From positions 59,359 to 97,337 of the forward strand of contig DCIM01000078.1 in the NCBI GenBank assembly GCA_002316005.1: a DNA stretch of 37,979 nt. The letters are read 5' to 3'. This document shows, in pieces, positions 7,680-14,327 of this stretch. Under the pieces are notes generated by a model. It worked only from the letters and a program-made list of their open reading frames with translations, was not told the origin of the DNA and ran no database searches. Each line of letters begins with the position of its first letter. The stretch's first letter is position 1. This DNA comes from Prevotellaceae bacterium UBA1726 (lineage in GTDB: Bacteria; Bacteroidota; Bacteroidia; Bacteroidales; Bacteroidaceae). A program made the translations under genes and the position numbers.

Positions 7680-8276
7680 ATGACACAGTTTGCTACAAGA
7701 GAGGAACTCGATATTTTAAAGGATCAGATGCAGGTTTTGAAAAGCCACCTCTCACAGAATGAAGTTATTAGTCAGAAAATGCTGGAAATAACATTCCAGA
7801 ATAAAGTAAAGCACAATGCAGCTCGTAAGAGCATGAACATACTCTCAATCCTCGCAGGAGTGATTATCATAGGCGTCTTTGCTTATACAGGATTCGTAAA
7901 GGGAACATTCAGCACAGGTTTTACCATCGTGAGCATCCTCTGGGGACTGCTTTGCACTCTGGTGGGCATCCATCGCTATAGGTTGAACACTCGCGAACTT
8001 CTTCTCAGCAAGCCTCTCACAGAAAGTGTTTCATCTATCATGACCTGGAAGAAGGAAAATAGCAGAGGTGCTCTGGCTTCAATGATGGGAGTAATCGTAT
8101 GGCTTCCTTACTGCCTGATTGAGACATGGGGCGACATCTCAACAAATATGGATCATGCTATCATAGTATTCATAATTATCGTATTCTCACTAACAACCAG
8201 CTTCCGTCACTACAGAAAGGTTAGTAAGATTACTGACGAGTTGCTCGACAAGATTCAGGAATTGAAGAATTCTTAA
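7680..8276 (+). CDS. Four-helix membrane protein paired with ECF sigma (putative regulator)
   Basis: The protein has 198 residues. An N-terminal cytoplasmic helix (about 7-45, coiled-coil character) is followed by two hydrophobic hairpins at about 52-71/78-97 and 131-148/158-175. It ends in a short charged helix, KITDELLDKIQEL. It has the same layout as the protein at 9452-10024, and each follows an ECF sigma gene. The family is not one I can name, and no HxxxCxxC zinc anti-sigma motif is present. From position and topology, a membrane-bound anti-sigma or sensor role is the simplest inference. Transcription ends at the hairpin at 8296-8340. Confidence 0.8.
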   Translation: MTQFATREELDILKDQMQVLKSHLSQNEVISQKMLEITFQNKVKHNAARKSMNILSILAGVIIIGVFAYTGFVKGTFSTGFTIVSILWGLLCTLVGIHRYRLNTRELLLSKPLTESVSSIMTWKKENSRGALASMMGVIVWLPYCLIETWGDISTNMDHAIIVFIIIVFSLTTSFRHYRKVSKITDELLDKIQELKNS

Positions 8277-8295
8277 CTCATATACCCACTCTAAC

Positions 8296-8340
8296 TCCCC
8301 CTCCTCATCGTTATATCCCGATGAGGGGGGGTATGTTTTG
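8296..8340 (+). terminator. Rho-independent-type terminator after sigma module 1
   Basis: A G/C-rich hairpin pairs CTCATCG (8304-8310) with CGATGAG (8319-8325), and the stem extends through the C-run on the left and the G-run on the right to about 14 pairs. A T-rich tail (TATGTTTTG) follows. Confidence 0.8.
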
Positions 8341-8445
8341 TATATTATATAATGTATAACATATATTAGACACTTCAAGAAACCAGTATCTTCCCTATCC
8401 CAGTAACCGAAAAAACAAAATAAAAAATTTTTTTTTCATTTTTCT

Positions 8446-8474
8446 TGTAATAAATATAATATGTGATGCGTCAT
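8446..8474 (+). promoter_or_regulatory. Candidate ECF-type promoter of DUF3836/sigma module 2
   Basis: TGTAAT (8446-8451), a 17-nt spacer and CGTCAT (8469-8474) mirror the pair before module 1. No TAnnTTTG box is evident here. This supports use by an alternative sigma factor, but it is an inference. Confidence 0.4.
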
Positions 8475-8525
8475 ATGGTCAAATAAAAAATAAAAACAAA
8501 GTAGAACAATTTAAATTTGACCATT

Positions 8526-8900
8526 ATGAAGACTATTAAGTTTATCGCATTATCAATGATGATTATGTTTGCTTCAACAACAGTTAACGCAACACCATCA
8601 AAGAATAAGAACACCACCCCTGCAGTAGCAGTCAACAATGTTGTGAAGAACAGCAACAAGAACTACATGACAACCTACAAGATGGATGCTCAGGGCAGAG
8701 TTGTCAACAAGGTTGTTTTCAAGTCTGTTGACGGCCAGTGGAACCCAATCGGCGCTTACAGCGTTTTCTATGGTGAGAGTGAGAATATCGTGACCTACGC
8801 TCAGTGGGACAAAGACTCACATACCTTCACACGCAATGCTGTTCAGCAGCATTTCGACAGTAAGGACTACCCAGTAGTGCTGACCTCACCTACGAAATAG
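8526..8900 (+). CDS. Small secreted DUF3836-like protein
   Basis: Translation from ATG 8526 gives 124 residues; the upstream TTG at 8517 is less likely. The first 22 or so residues are a signal peptide (ending TVNA). The mature part is Asn/Lys-rich at first. It then contains two short beta-rich units typical of the Bacteroidales DUF3836 family: YKMDAQGRVVNKVVFKS, and WNPIGAYSVFYGESENIVTYAQWD. The family name is from memory of this pattern. It lies between the two ECF modules, 29 nt before the second sigma gene, and probably shares its transcript, so it is a candidate envelope-stress output or ligand of the system. Confidence 0.75.
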   Translation: MKTIKFIALSMMIMFASTTVNATPSKNKNTTPAVAVNNVVKNSNKNYMTTYKMDAQGRVVNKVVFKSVDGQWNPIGAYSVFYGESENIVTYAQWDKDSHTFTRNAVQQHFDSKDYPVVLTSPTK

Positions 8901-8929
8901 ACAGAGGAACTTAAAAAAACAACGAAACG

Positions 8930-9403
8930 ATGGATAATAATGAAATTGAATTCACCCGACTCGTACGCGAGAACAAAAGCACCATCTACACAGTGTGCTA
9001 TATGTTCTCGAACGATGAGGACGAAGTGAACGACCTGTTCCAGGACACTCTGGTGAACCTCTGGAAAGGATTCGCATCCTTCAGGAAAGAGAGCAAGGCA
9101 AGTACATGGATCTACCGCGTGGCAATGAACACCTGCATCTCGGCCGACCGTAAGAAGAAGCGCCGCAAGGACACTACTCCACTTACGATGGATATGAATC
9201 TCTACGAGGACACCGACACCGACACAAAACAGGTGCAGATGCTTCACAAAAGAATCAATAAGTTGGGCATGATCGACAGGGCTATCATCCTGATGTGGCT
9301 TGAGAACATGTCGTACGACGAGATTGGTGCCGTTGTCGGAATCAGCGCACAGAATGTCGGAGTGAAACTATATAGAATTAAAGAAGAATTAAAGAACGGT
9401 TAA
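8930..9403 (+). CDS. ECF RNA polymerase sigma factor (module 2)
   Basis: This 157-residue protein is a close paralogue of the sigma factor at 7191-7655. Shared segments include MDNNE at the start, IYTVC, NDLF/MQ, LWKGF, AMNTCI, DRKKK and MSYDEIGA(I/V)VGIS. Region 2 is at about 10-75 and region 4 at about 98-157. Its promoter-reading helix (AQNVGVKLYRIKEE) differs from that of module 1 (SKNVSVRLVRIKEE) at only a few positions, so overlapping target promoters are expected. It lies between the DUF3836-like gene and the second four-helix membrane protein. Confidence 0.92.
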   Translation: MDNNEIEFTRLVRENKSTIYTVCYMFSNDEDEVNDLFQDTLVNLWKGFASFRKESKASTWIYRVAMNTCISADRKKKRRKDTTPLTMDMNLYEDTDTDTKQVQMLHKRINKLGMIDRAIILMWLENMSYDEIGAVVGISAQNVGVKLYRIKEELKNG

Positions 9404-9451
9404 GTTCCAGGTCACTGGGTAATAAAAAAAGTCAAAAACAAAAAACAATAT

Positions 9452-10024
9452 ATGGAAGAACTGAATTTCGATGAGATGCGCAACCAGATTGCCATTCTCA
9501 AGACAAAACTCGATAAGCAGGATATTGTCAACGATCGCATGATGCACGAAGTGGTGAACACCAAGACCGACAGCATGAAGCGCACTATGTTAGTTTCTAT
9601 CTTCTGTGCAATCTTCGTGATTTTCGCGGCTCCAATATCCTTCCACAGGGTCATCGGTGCATCTTGGGCATTCGTCATCGCCACAGACCTCATGATGATC
9701 TACTGCATGGTAAGAGAATTCCTGTTCAAGCGCCAACTCAATGACGGTTCACGAATGAACGCAAGTCTGTTGGAAGTGGCAAAGAACATGAGCCAATTCA
9801 AGAAGGATTACAAGCGCTACACCATCACAAACATGGCAATCCTCCTTCCTGCATGGTTTGGTTGGCTCATCGTCGAGAACTTCATGTTGCACGGTAGCGA
9901 GCAGGCACTCATCTTCGCAGTAGCTTTGACAGTCGGTCTTGCCATTGGAGCATGCATCGGCCTCTGGATGTACTTCCACATTCAGGACACCGCAAGCGAC
10001 ATCATCAATCAGATAGAAGAATAA
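9452..10024 (+). CDS. Four-helix membrane protein paired with ECF sigma (module 2)
   Basis: The protein has 190 residues. An N-terminal amphipathic helix (about 5-42) is followed by hydrophobic segments at about 45-62, 69-87, 124-141 and 151-174, and a charged C-terminal helix (ASDIINQIEE). The order and spacing match the protein at 7680-8276, although the sequences have diverged much more than their sigma partners. It lies 48 nt after the sigma gene and ends the unit before a strong terminator. The family is unknown to me. Position suggests sequestration or sensing for the adjacent sigma factor. Confidence 0.8.
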   Translation: MEELNFDEMRNQIAILKTKLDKQDIVNDRMMHEVVNTKTDSMKRTMLVSIFCAIFVIFAAPISFHRVIGASWAFVIATDLMMIYCMVREFLFKRQLNDGSRMNASLLEVAKNMSQFKKDYKRYTITNMAILLPAWFGWLIVENFMLHGSEQALIFAVALTVGLAIGACIGLWMYFHIQDTASDIINQIEE

Positions 10025-10043
10025 CACCACATAAACACATAGC

Positions 10044-10083
10044 AATCCCCCACGGTCTAAAGGCTCTGGGGGATTTCTTTTTT
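10044..10083 (+). terminator. Rho-independent terminator after sigma module 2
   Basis: AATCCCCCA (10044-10052) pairs perfectly with TGGGGGATT (10067-10075), followed by TCTTTTTT. It is 19 nt past the stop codon of the membrane-protein gene. Confidence 0.88.
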
Positions 10084-10137
10084 CATTCCGGAATATCCTG
10101 AAAAAAATAAAGATTTTCAGTGGTATGATTTTATTCA

Positions 10138-10220
10138 TTAAACATTAATTATCATATAATTCTTTCTCCGCTTCGCTATGAAAGCGGCAGAGCCGAGCGG
10201 ACCATTAATTTATCATTAAT
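10138..10220. repeat. 83-bp dispersed intergenic repeat, copy B
   Basis: This is the second copy of the element at 5106-5188, in the same orientation and with 80 of 83 identical bases. Both copies lie just before a gene pair and after a completed transcription unit. Confidence 0.8.
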
Positions 10221-10326
10221 ACTTTTTGTCTTTCTGTCATTTTGTATAGATCTGCGGTTTTGAGGCGCGGAGCAACGAGCCATAGCGAGTATTAATATTC
10301 AACCGATAATAAACGAAATAAAAAAT

Positions 10327-10357
10327 TTTGATTATTAATTATATTTCATTACTTTTG
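10327..10357 (+). promoter_or_regulatory. Bacteroidetes-type promoter of the TonB_C-like lipoprotein
   Basis: TTTG (10327-10330) and TACTTTTG (10350-10357) are separated by 19 nt, a full match to the consensus. The predicted start near 10364 leaves a leader of about 20 nt. Confidence 0.75.
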
Positions 10358-10384
10358 TAGGCAAACAAGAAAATTAAGCATCAT

Positions 10385-11914
10385 ATGAAAAAGACAGTTC
10401 GTATTATAATCACCCTACTCTGCCTCACATCTCTCATGTGTTGCAATCCATATAGTGAGGAAATTGTTGAAATGAAAAAACTATCTTCTTCAAATGCGTA
10501 TTTTTTTTCACGAGACAATGATGAATATTCTGAAGCATATAAAATGGCGGAATGCCTTTATGACAAAGACTCTCTCTGCTCGTATATTGCACATAACTTT
10601 CAATATCCATTTGACCTGTTAGGCGATTCGGTTGAACTTGGTTGTGAGGGCGTTTTCGATATTGACACAAAAGGAGAGATTTCGAAAATCAGAGAAATAA
10701 CCATCAATGATTATCACGCCGCTCTGGATGAAGAAACATTGGAACAAGTCTCACATATTTTGAAGACAGAGGCTGAGCGGGTAGTCAAAAACATAAAATT
10801 CAGAAGTCAATCTATGTGCTATGATTCCATAACATGCAAATGGAATCCCGATACATTTCCGTTGAACATAAGATTTAGTATAGTACCTTATCCTGTAGAA
10901 AAGGTGCATGCTAAAGATGCCGTCTTATATTACCTCCATCAATGTAAGACCTATTGGGAAAATAACAATGATGGGTGGGGAGGCAAACCTGTTGGATGGA
11001 TTCTCCAACAAAAGTTTGCAGAGGTTACCTCCGCAAAAGAAAAAATCCTTTTCGCTTTGAATTGCGAGAACCCACTGATAAGGGTGACGGCTTTCAATGC
11101 TCTTATCAATGAGAAAAATCCAGAATGCGTTACCGTCATCAATGAAGCAATAAAAGACACGGCTTATGTTTCATGCCAAATGCATGACATGGGCAATACA
11201 GAGTATATTGCAGATTTAATGCTTGGATATTTATTTGATACATTTCATAAAAGTGGCAAATTATGCTCAGATAAGGATTCCATCAAAATTGATTCCATTG
11301 TCTTTTTTTCACCAAAGGTTGCTGAACTTGCCTATAAATATTCGCTCATAAATGAACTCAAGCCAACACCTGAGCGTTATGAAAGAACAAGAGAACTATA
11401 CCTTAATGAGAATTATACTCATGCGCTTGTGCTACTTGCAAAATACAGAAAAGAGCAAGACAAACAATTTATCATTGATGCCCTGAATTCATATTATGAG
11501 GAATTAGAAAAAAAAGAAGAATCGGATGATCCCGAAGAAATAATACGCAAAGCTAAGGTTGGAACAAGTAAACCTTATAATAAATATTACGACGATTACG
11601 AAGAAGCCTTGCAAGCCATCAAGTTTTGGCCAGATGAAGCATTCGTGCCCCTAATTGAGAAAACCACCTATTCGGAAATGAAGAATAATGGTCATTACTC
11701 CCACGGAGCCTTACACATCTTTGAGGTAGTAATGGCATATGAAAATGATTGGGCATATAACTTTATAGAAAACTGTTTTAGCAAAAGGAATGCACCGTCT
11801 TATTTCAAAGAAGCGTTGTTTAATGCATATTATGAAAGTGACAATCCTCACAAGCTCTTTTTGCCTTTAGTTGAAAAATACGGTAAAAAATCATTCCGTT
11901 TCGAAAATAAATAG
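10385..11914 (+). CDS. Probable lipoprotein with TonB C-terminal-like domain and helical repeats
   Basis: The 509-residue product starts with a hydrophobic signal ending in Cys19-Cys20 (SLMCC), a non-canonical lipobox. Residues about 66-168 match the layout of a TonB C-terminal domain: IAHNFQYPFD, a GxFDIDTKGEISKIREI strand pair, an LDEETLEQV helix, then WNPDTFPLNIRFSI. Residues about 195-505 are helix-rich with HEAT-like pairs (NPLIRVTAFNALINEKNPECVTVINEAI). There is no transmembrane energy-transducing helix apart from the signal, so it is unlikely to be a true TonB. The gene is clearly more A+T-rich than its neighbours and may be acquired. Its function is unknown. Confidence 0.75.
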   Translation: MKKTVRIIITLLCLTSLMCCNPYSEEIVEMKKLSSSNAYFFSRDNDEYSEAYKMAECLYDKDSLCSYIAHNFQYPFDLLGDSVELGCEGVFDIDTKGEISKIREITINDYHAALDEETLEQVSHILKTEAERVVKNIKFRSQSMCYDSITCKWNPDTFPLNIRFSIVPYPVEKVHAKDAVLYYLHQCKTYWENNNDGWGGKPVGWILQQKFAEVTSAKEKILFALNCENPLIRVTAFNALINEKNPECVTVINEAIKDTAYVSCQMHDMGNTEYIADLMLGYLFDTFHKSGKLCSDKDSIKIDSIVFFSPKVAELAYKYSLINELKPTPERYERTRELYLNENYTHALVLLAKYRKEQDKQFIIDALNSYYEELEKKEESDDPEEIIRKAKVGTSKPYNKYYDDYEEALQAIKFWPDEAFVPLIEKTTYSEMKNNGHYSHGALHIFEVVMAYENDWAYNFIENCFSKRNAPSYFKEALFNAYYESDNPHKLFLPLVEKYGKKSFRFENK

Positions 11915-11922
11915 TACCTTTG
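11915..11922 (+). promoter_or_regulatory. -7 promoter box TACCTTTG before the acidic secreted protein
   Basis: TACCTTTG directly follows the stop codon of the preceding gene (TAG 11912-11914) and matches TAnnTTTG exactly. No good TTTG is present 19-20 nt upstream, so the promoter may be weak or activator-dependent. Confidence 0.45.
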
Positions 11923-11968
11923 CAATATCTATTGCGAGCCTCGGCTGCGCCTAAATCATTATAAGCTT

Positions 11969-13090
11969 ATGAAAAAAGCTATCCTTTTCTCACTTTTCGC
12001 GATATTCTCTGCAACTATGATGGCACAGGCTATCGTGGTAGCAGATTCTTGTGATGTTGACACCGTGGATCTTGCAGCCTTTTCTGACGAGGAGGATATG
12101 AATGGAGGCGCTTCTGATATTGATAGTCTTGTGCTAAAACTGAATGCAGAAGCTGACTCAGTGCTTCGTGCTATATTCGGTAATGACCTGGAACTGGATT
12201 TAAGCAGTCCTGACTGGAGAGAATCATTAGTTCGCCAATGCGAGAACCGCACAAACCTCAAGGCGGAGGCTCTCATCCAACTCATGATGATCAAGAATGA
12301 TAGTTCGGGAGGGAATGATACCATAGGTGGAGGTGCTGAATCTGCCGAAGTAGAAAAGAGAATTGATATGTACGGCGACATTCTAAAAGCCTATCTTGAA
12401 GTGGGACTCTACAAAGACATGGGCGGTTCGAGCGATGAAGTTCTGCGGGATGTAGGTCAGGTGGTATATGTTTTGTACCATCAGATGATGGAGGTAATGC
12501 CCGAGTACTTACAGGAAAATCCTGAGAGAGTTTGCAAAGAGGTCGATGAGGCAGGTGAATATCTAAAGCGTCTGGATTACATAGGCGACATCTATAAGGA
12601 CGGTTCGGAGTTCCTCCCTCGTGAGGAACAGGCGGCAAAGGTGGAGAGGATTACAAACGAAACGCTCGTAACCTTAAAGGATATCATCTACAAGACAAGT
12701 GAGGAGATGACATGGCTTTGGGAATATCTCACTGATGTGGCAAAGAACGCGAAGAAGGTGAACTTGAAGAAATACATGTCAAAGTCCCTGCTAAAGAAGA
12801 TGAAGAAGGCAGAGATTCTTGATATCATCGCCTTTGATTCCCCATTTGATGCCAACTATCTGAAGGAAAACAGCATACTGTCGAGAGAAAGAGGTGGAAA
12901 GTATTTTATAATGATGAATACCAACAAAACTACGGAGTATGATGCAGAGGCTTTAATAAACGCCAAATGCTATTTTGTAACCCTCACAAAGGAAAACGGG
13001 CAGTATATTATCAGCGAACTGGAAGAACACAAACCGAGAGGTTTTGATTATGAGATTCCTGAGCCTGCAGACAGCACGGAAGAGGAATAA
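11969..13090 (+). CDS. Secreted acidic helical protein, function unknown
   Basis: The 373-residue protein has a signal peptide (MKKAILFSLFAIFSATMMA-QA). An acidic N-terminal stretch rich in Asp/Glu/Ser follows, and then long helices (VVYVLYHQMMEVMPEYLQ; ETLVTLKDIIYKTSEEMTWLW). The last 90 or so residues alternate charged helix and strand (YFIMMNTNKTTEYDAEAL, YFVTLTKENGQYIISELE) in a way that resembles small ligand-binding domains of the NTF2/DUF3828 kind. That likeness is weak. It is not a family I can name. It is close to the upstream lipoprotein gene but has its own -7 box, so it may be expressed separately. The stop is 55 nt before tRNA-Pro. Confidence 0.65.
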   Translation: MKKAILFSLFAIFSATMMAQAIVVADSCDVDTVDLAAFSDEEDMNGGASDIDSLVLKLNAEADSVLRAIFGNDLELDLSSPDWRESLVRQCENRTNLKAEALIQLMMIKNDSSGGNDTIGGGAESAEVEKRIDMYGDILKAYLEVGLYKDMGGSSDEVLRDVGQVVYVLYHQMMEVMPEYLQENPERVCKEVDEAGEYLKRLDYIGDIYKDGSEFLPREEQAAKVERITNETLVTLKDIIYKTSEEMTWLWEYLTDVAKNAKKVNLKKYMSKSLLKKMKKAEILDIIAFDSPFDANYLKENSILSRERGGKYFIMMNTNKTTEYDAEALINAKCYFVTLTKENGQYIISELEEHKPRGFDYEIPEPADSTEEE

Positions 13091-13093
13091 AGG

Positions 13094-13119
13094 CATTCGG
13101 GGGATAGCGCAGTTAGATA
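13094..13119 (+). pseudogene. Partial tRNA-Pro 5'-half copy
   Basis: The stretch 13094-13114 matches the start of the intact tRNA-Pro and its flank (13142-13162) at 19 of 21 positions, then diverges. It contains the acceptor-like CGGGGG and the D-arm GCGCAGTT but no anticodon arm, so it is a remnant and not a second tRNA. Confidence 0.6.
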
Positions 13120-13145
13120 CCTTTAACTCGCTCCCTCATTACATT

Positions 13146-13218
13146 CGGGGTGTAGCGCAGTTGGTAGCGTGCTTCGTTCGGGACGAAGTGGTCGGGCGTT
13201 CGAGTCGCCTCACCCCGA
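13146..13218 (+). tRNA. tRNA-Pro (anticodon CGG)
   Basis: The 73 bases fold into a full cloverleaf. The acceptor is CGGGGTG with CACCCCG, the D stem GCGC with GCGT, the anticodon stem CTTCG with CGAAG around the loop TTCGGGA (anticodon CGG), and the T stem GGGCG with CGCCT around TTCGAGT. The discriminator is A, and CCA is not encoded. CGG reads the codon CCG. Confidence 0.92.
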
Positions 13219-13229
13219 CTTTTCAGCAA

Positions 13230-13269
13230 AAAGGCGGGGTAACTCACTCTCACGGGTTACTTCGCCTTT
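13230..13269 (+). terminator. Hairpin after tRNA-Pro
   Basis: AAAGGCGGGGTAAC (13230-13243) pairs along all 14 positions (two G-T) with GTTACTTCGCCTTT (13256-13269) around a 12-nt loop. It lies 11 nt after the tRNA and could end its transcript or guide 3' processing, although the T tract is short. Confidence 0.6.
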
Positions 13270-13328
13270 CTATGTCGCCACCACTTCGTGACGCAGCGAC
13301 AAGGCTCAGTGAGCCCTCCTACGGAGCT

Positions 13329-13370
13329 TTCGAGTCCGGTCACCCCGACTAAGATTCCGGTCACCGCGAC
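13329..13370. repeat. tRNA-Pro 3'-end-like repeats
   Basis: The stretch 13329-13350 matches the T loop and acceptor end of tRNA-Pro (13199-13220) at 19 of 22 positions. A shorter third copy, CCGGTCACCGCGAC, follows at 13357-13370. The stretch between the tRNA and these copies (about 110 bp) holds only hairpins, such as GGCTCA/TGAGCC, and no integrase. Confidence 0.6.
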
Positions 13371-13371
13371 A

Positions 13372-13405
13372 AAAAAGACGAGGTAGAATTCTACTTCGTC
13401 TTTTT
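13372..13405. terminator. Bidirectional terminator (loop-less 17-bp palindrome)
   Basis: AAAAAGACGAGGTAGAA (13372-13388) is complementary over all 17 positions (one G-T) to 13389-13405, centred on GAATTC. A-runs and T-runs at the ends make it work on both strands, for the tRNA region from the left and the HhH gene from the right. It overlaps the stop codon of the HhH gene. Confidence 0.8.
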
Positions 13406-14285
13406 AGTATGTAATATACGGCTCTATTTTTTCAATTTCCGCGGCGGAGAAACCTTTCAGGAGGGAGAGTTGACTCAGGGAGGTTATTTTTCCTTTCAGG
13501 CGGCGGTAATCGACAATGACTTTCGTGCGGGAATAGCCGATGTAGGGATGAGCGGCAAGTTGTTTGAAATCGGCCTTGTTGATATTGATTTTTCGTATTC
13601 CGCCATCAGGGATGGTTAGATATTGGAGGGCAGACTCAGGGAAGTTCTTTATTTCGAGCAGCTGATCAAGGCACACAAACCCGCCAAGTTTCTCGCGATA
13701 ATCAACCAGTTTCTTTGCGAAATACGAACCAATGCCCGGTACTCGTTTCAATGCATTAGTATCGGCTGCGTTGATGGCAAGGCGCTCAACAGGAGCCATC
13801 TTCACAGGACGCTGTGTCGTGTCGCGCTTTTCCTGCGATGCTTGTGAATATTCCCCATAATGACTTCTGCGCTCGCCAACAAGAGTACGCGCCTCACGGT
13901 AATCCTCGCTGATAGTGATATATGGTAGCAGTTCCCTGTACTTCTTTACTGTCAACCCCGGCACCCGTGCAAAATCCTCCGGCGAGTAGTATACACCACC
14001 CTTCCGGCGGTATTTCAATATGCCACGAACCATCCAAGGTTGAAGTCCTAATCGCAATAAGGTAGTGCTGTCGGCTGTATTCGGGTCAAAGCGTACAAGA
14101 GAAGCCTCACCCCGCCCCTCCCCTGAAGGGAAGGGAGTTAAAGATTCCGTTGAAACGGAATCAACTGTGACTGAGCCGGAATCAGAAGACAAGGAATCGA
14201 CCGAGGAATCAACAAGAACGAAGACTCCCACGATAGCGCAAACAAGCAGCAGACAAAACAGCAATATCTTGTAATCCGACTTCAT
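13404..14285 (-). CDS. ComEA-like helix-hairpin-helix protein, membrane-anchored
   Basis: The 293-residue protein has one N-terminal membrane helix (about 6-25) and an acidic Ser/Thr linker. Three helix-hairpin-helix DNA-binding units follow, with the motifs DPNTADSTTLLRLGL, INAADTNALKRVPGIGSYFAKKLVDYR and ININKADFKQLAAHPYIGY. ComEA proteins bind incoming DNA in the periplasm during natural uptake. Other HhH proteins of this shape have unknown roles, so competence is only a possibility. The linker residues TPFPSGEGRGEAS are encoded by a G/C-rich palindromic repeat that looks inserted (see 14100-14140). It lies 42 nt downstream of the NSS transporter gene and is likely its operon partner. Confidence 0.85.
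   Translation of the reverse strand: MKSDYKILLFCLLLVCAIVGVFVLVDSSVDSLSSDSGSVTVDSVSTESLTPFPSGEGRGEASLVRFDPNTADSTTLLRLGLQPWMVRGILKYRRKGGVYYSPEDFARVPGLTVKKYRELLPYITISEDYREARTLVGERRSHYGEYSQASQEKRDTTQRPVKMAPVERLAINAADTNALKRVPGIGSYFAKKLVDYREKLGGFVCLDQLLEIKNFPESALQYLTIPDGGIRKININKADFKQLAAHPYIGYSRTKVIVDYRRLKGKITSLSQLSLLKGFSAAEIEKIEPYITY
14100..14140. repeat. G/C-rich palindromic repeat inside the HhH gene
   Basis: CCCCTCCCCTGAAGGGAAGGG and its flanks form an imperfect palindrome and keep the reading frame of the host gene. A related element occurs at 26950-26983. In both, on one strand, a CTCC...GGGGAGG core is followed by a G-rich tail with GGGGC or GGCTTC. Confidence 0.5.
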
Positions 14286-14327
14286 AGCAAAACCTTAAAA
14301 ATCCGACTTCATAAGCCCAATATGTTT

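Larger units (their letters stand above)
10025..10384. other. Intergenic region 10025-10384
   Basis: No gene is seen in these 360 bases. In order they hold the terminator of sigma module 2 (10044-10083), copy B of the 83-bp repeat (10138-10220), a G/C-rich patch at 10255-10290 (GAGGCGCGGAGCAACGAG) and a consensus promoter (10327-10357). Confidence 0.8.

Noticed and set aside
13094..13145. Possible second tRNA upstream of tRNA-Pro
   Set aside because: Only the acceptor 5' strand and part of the D arm are present; there is no anticodon or T arm before the intact tRNA begins.
13199..13350. Integrated mobile element with attachment sites
   Set aside because: The two tRNA-end copies enclose only 110 bp with no integrase or cargo; at most it is a scar, which is reported as a finding.
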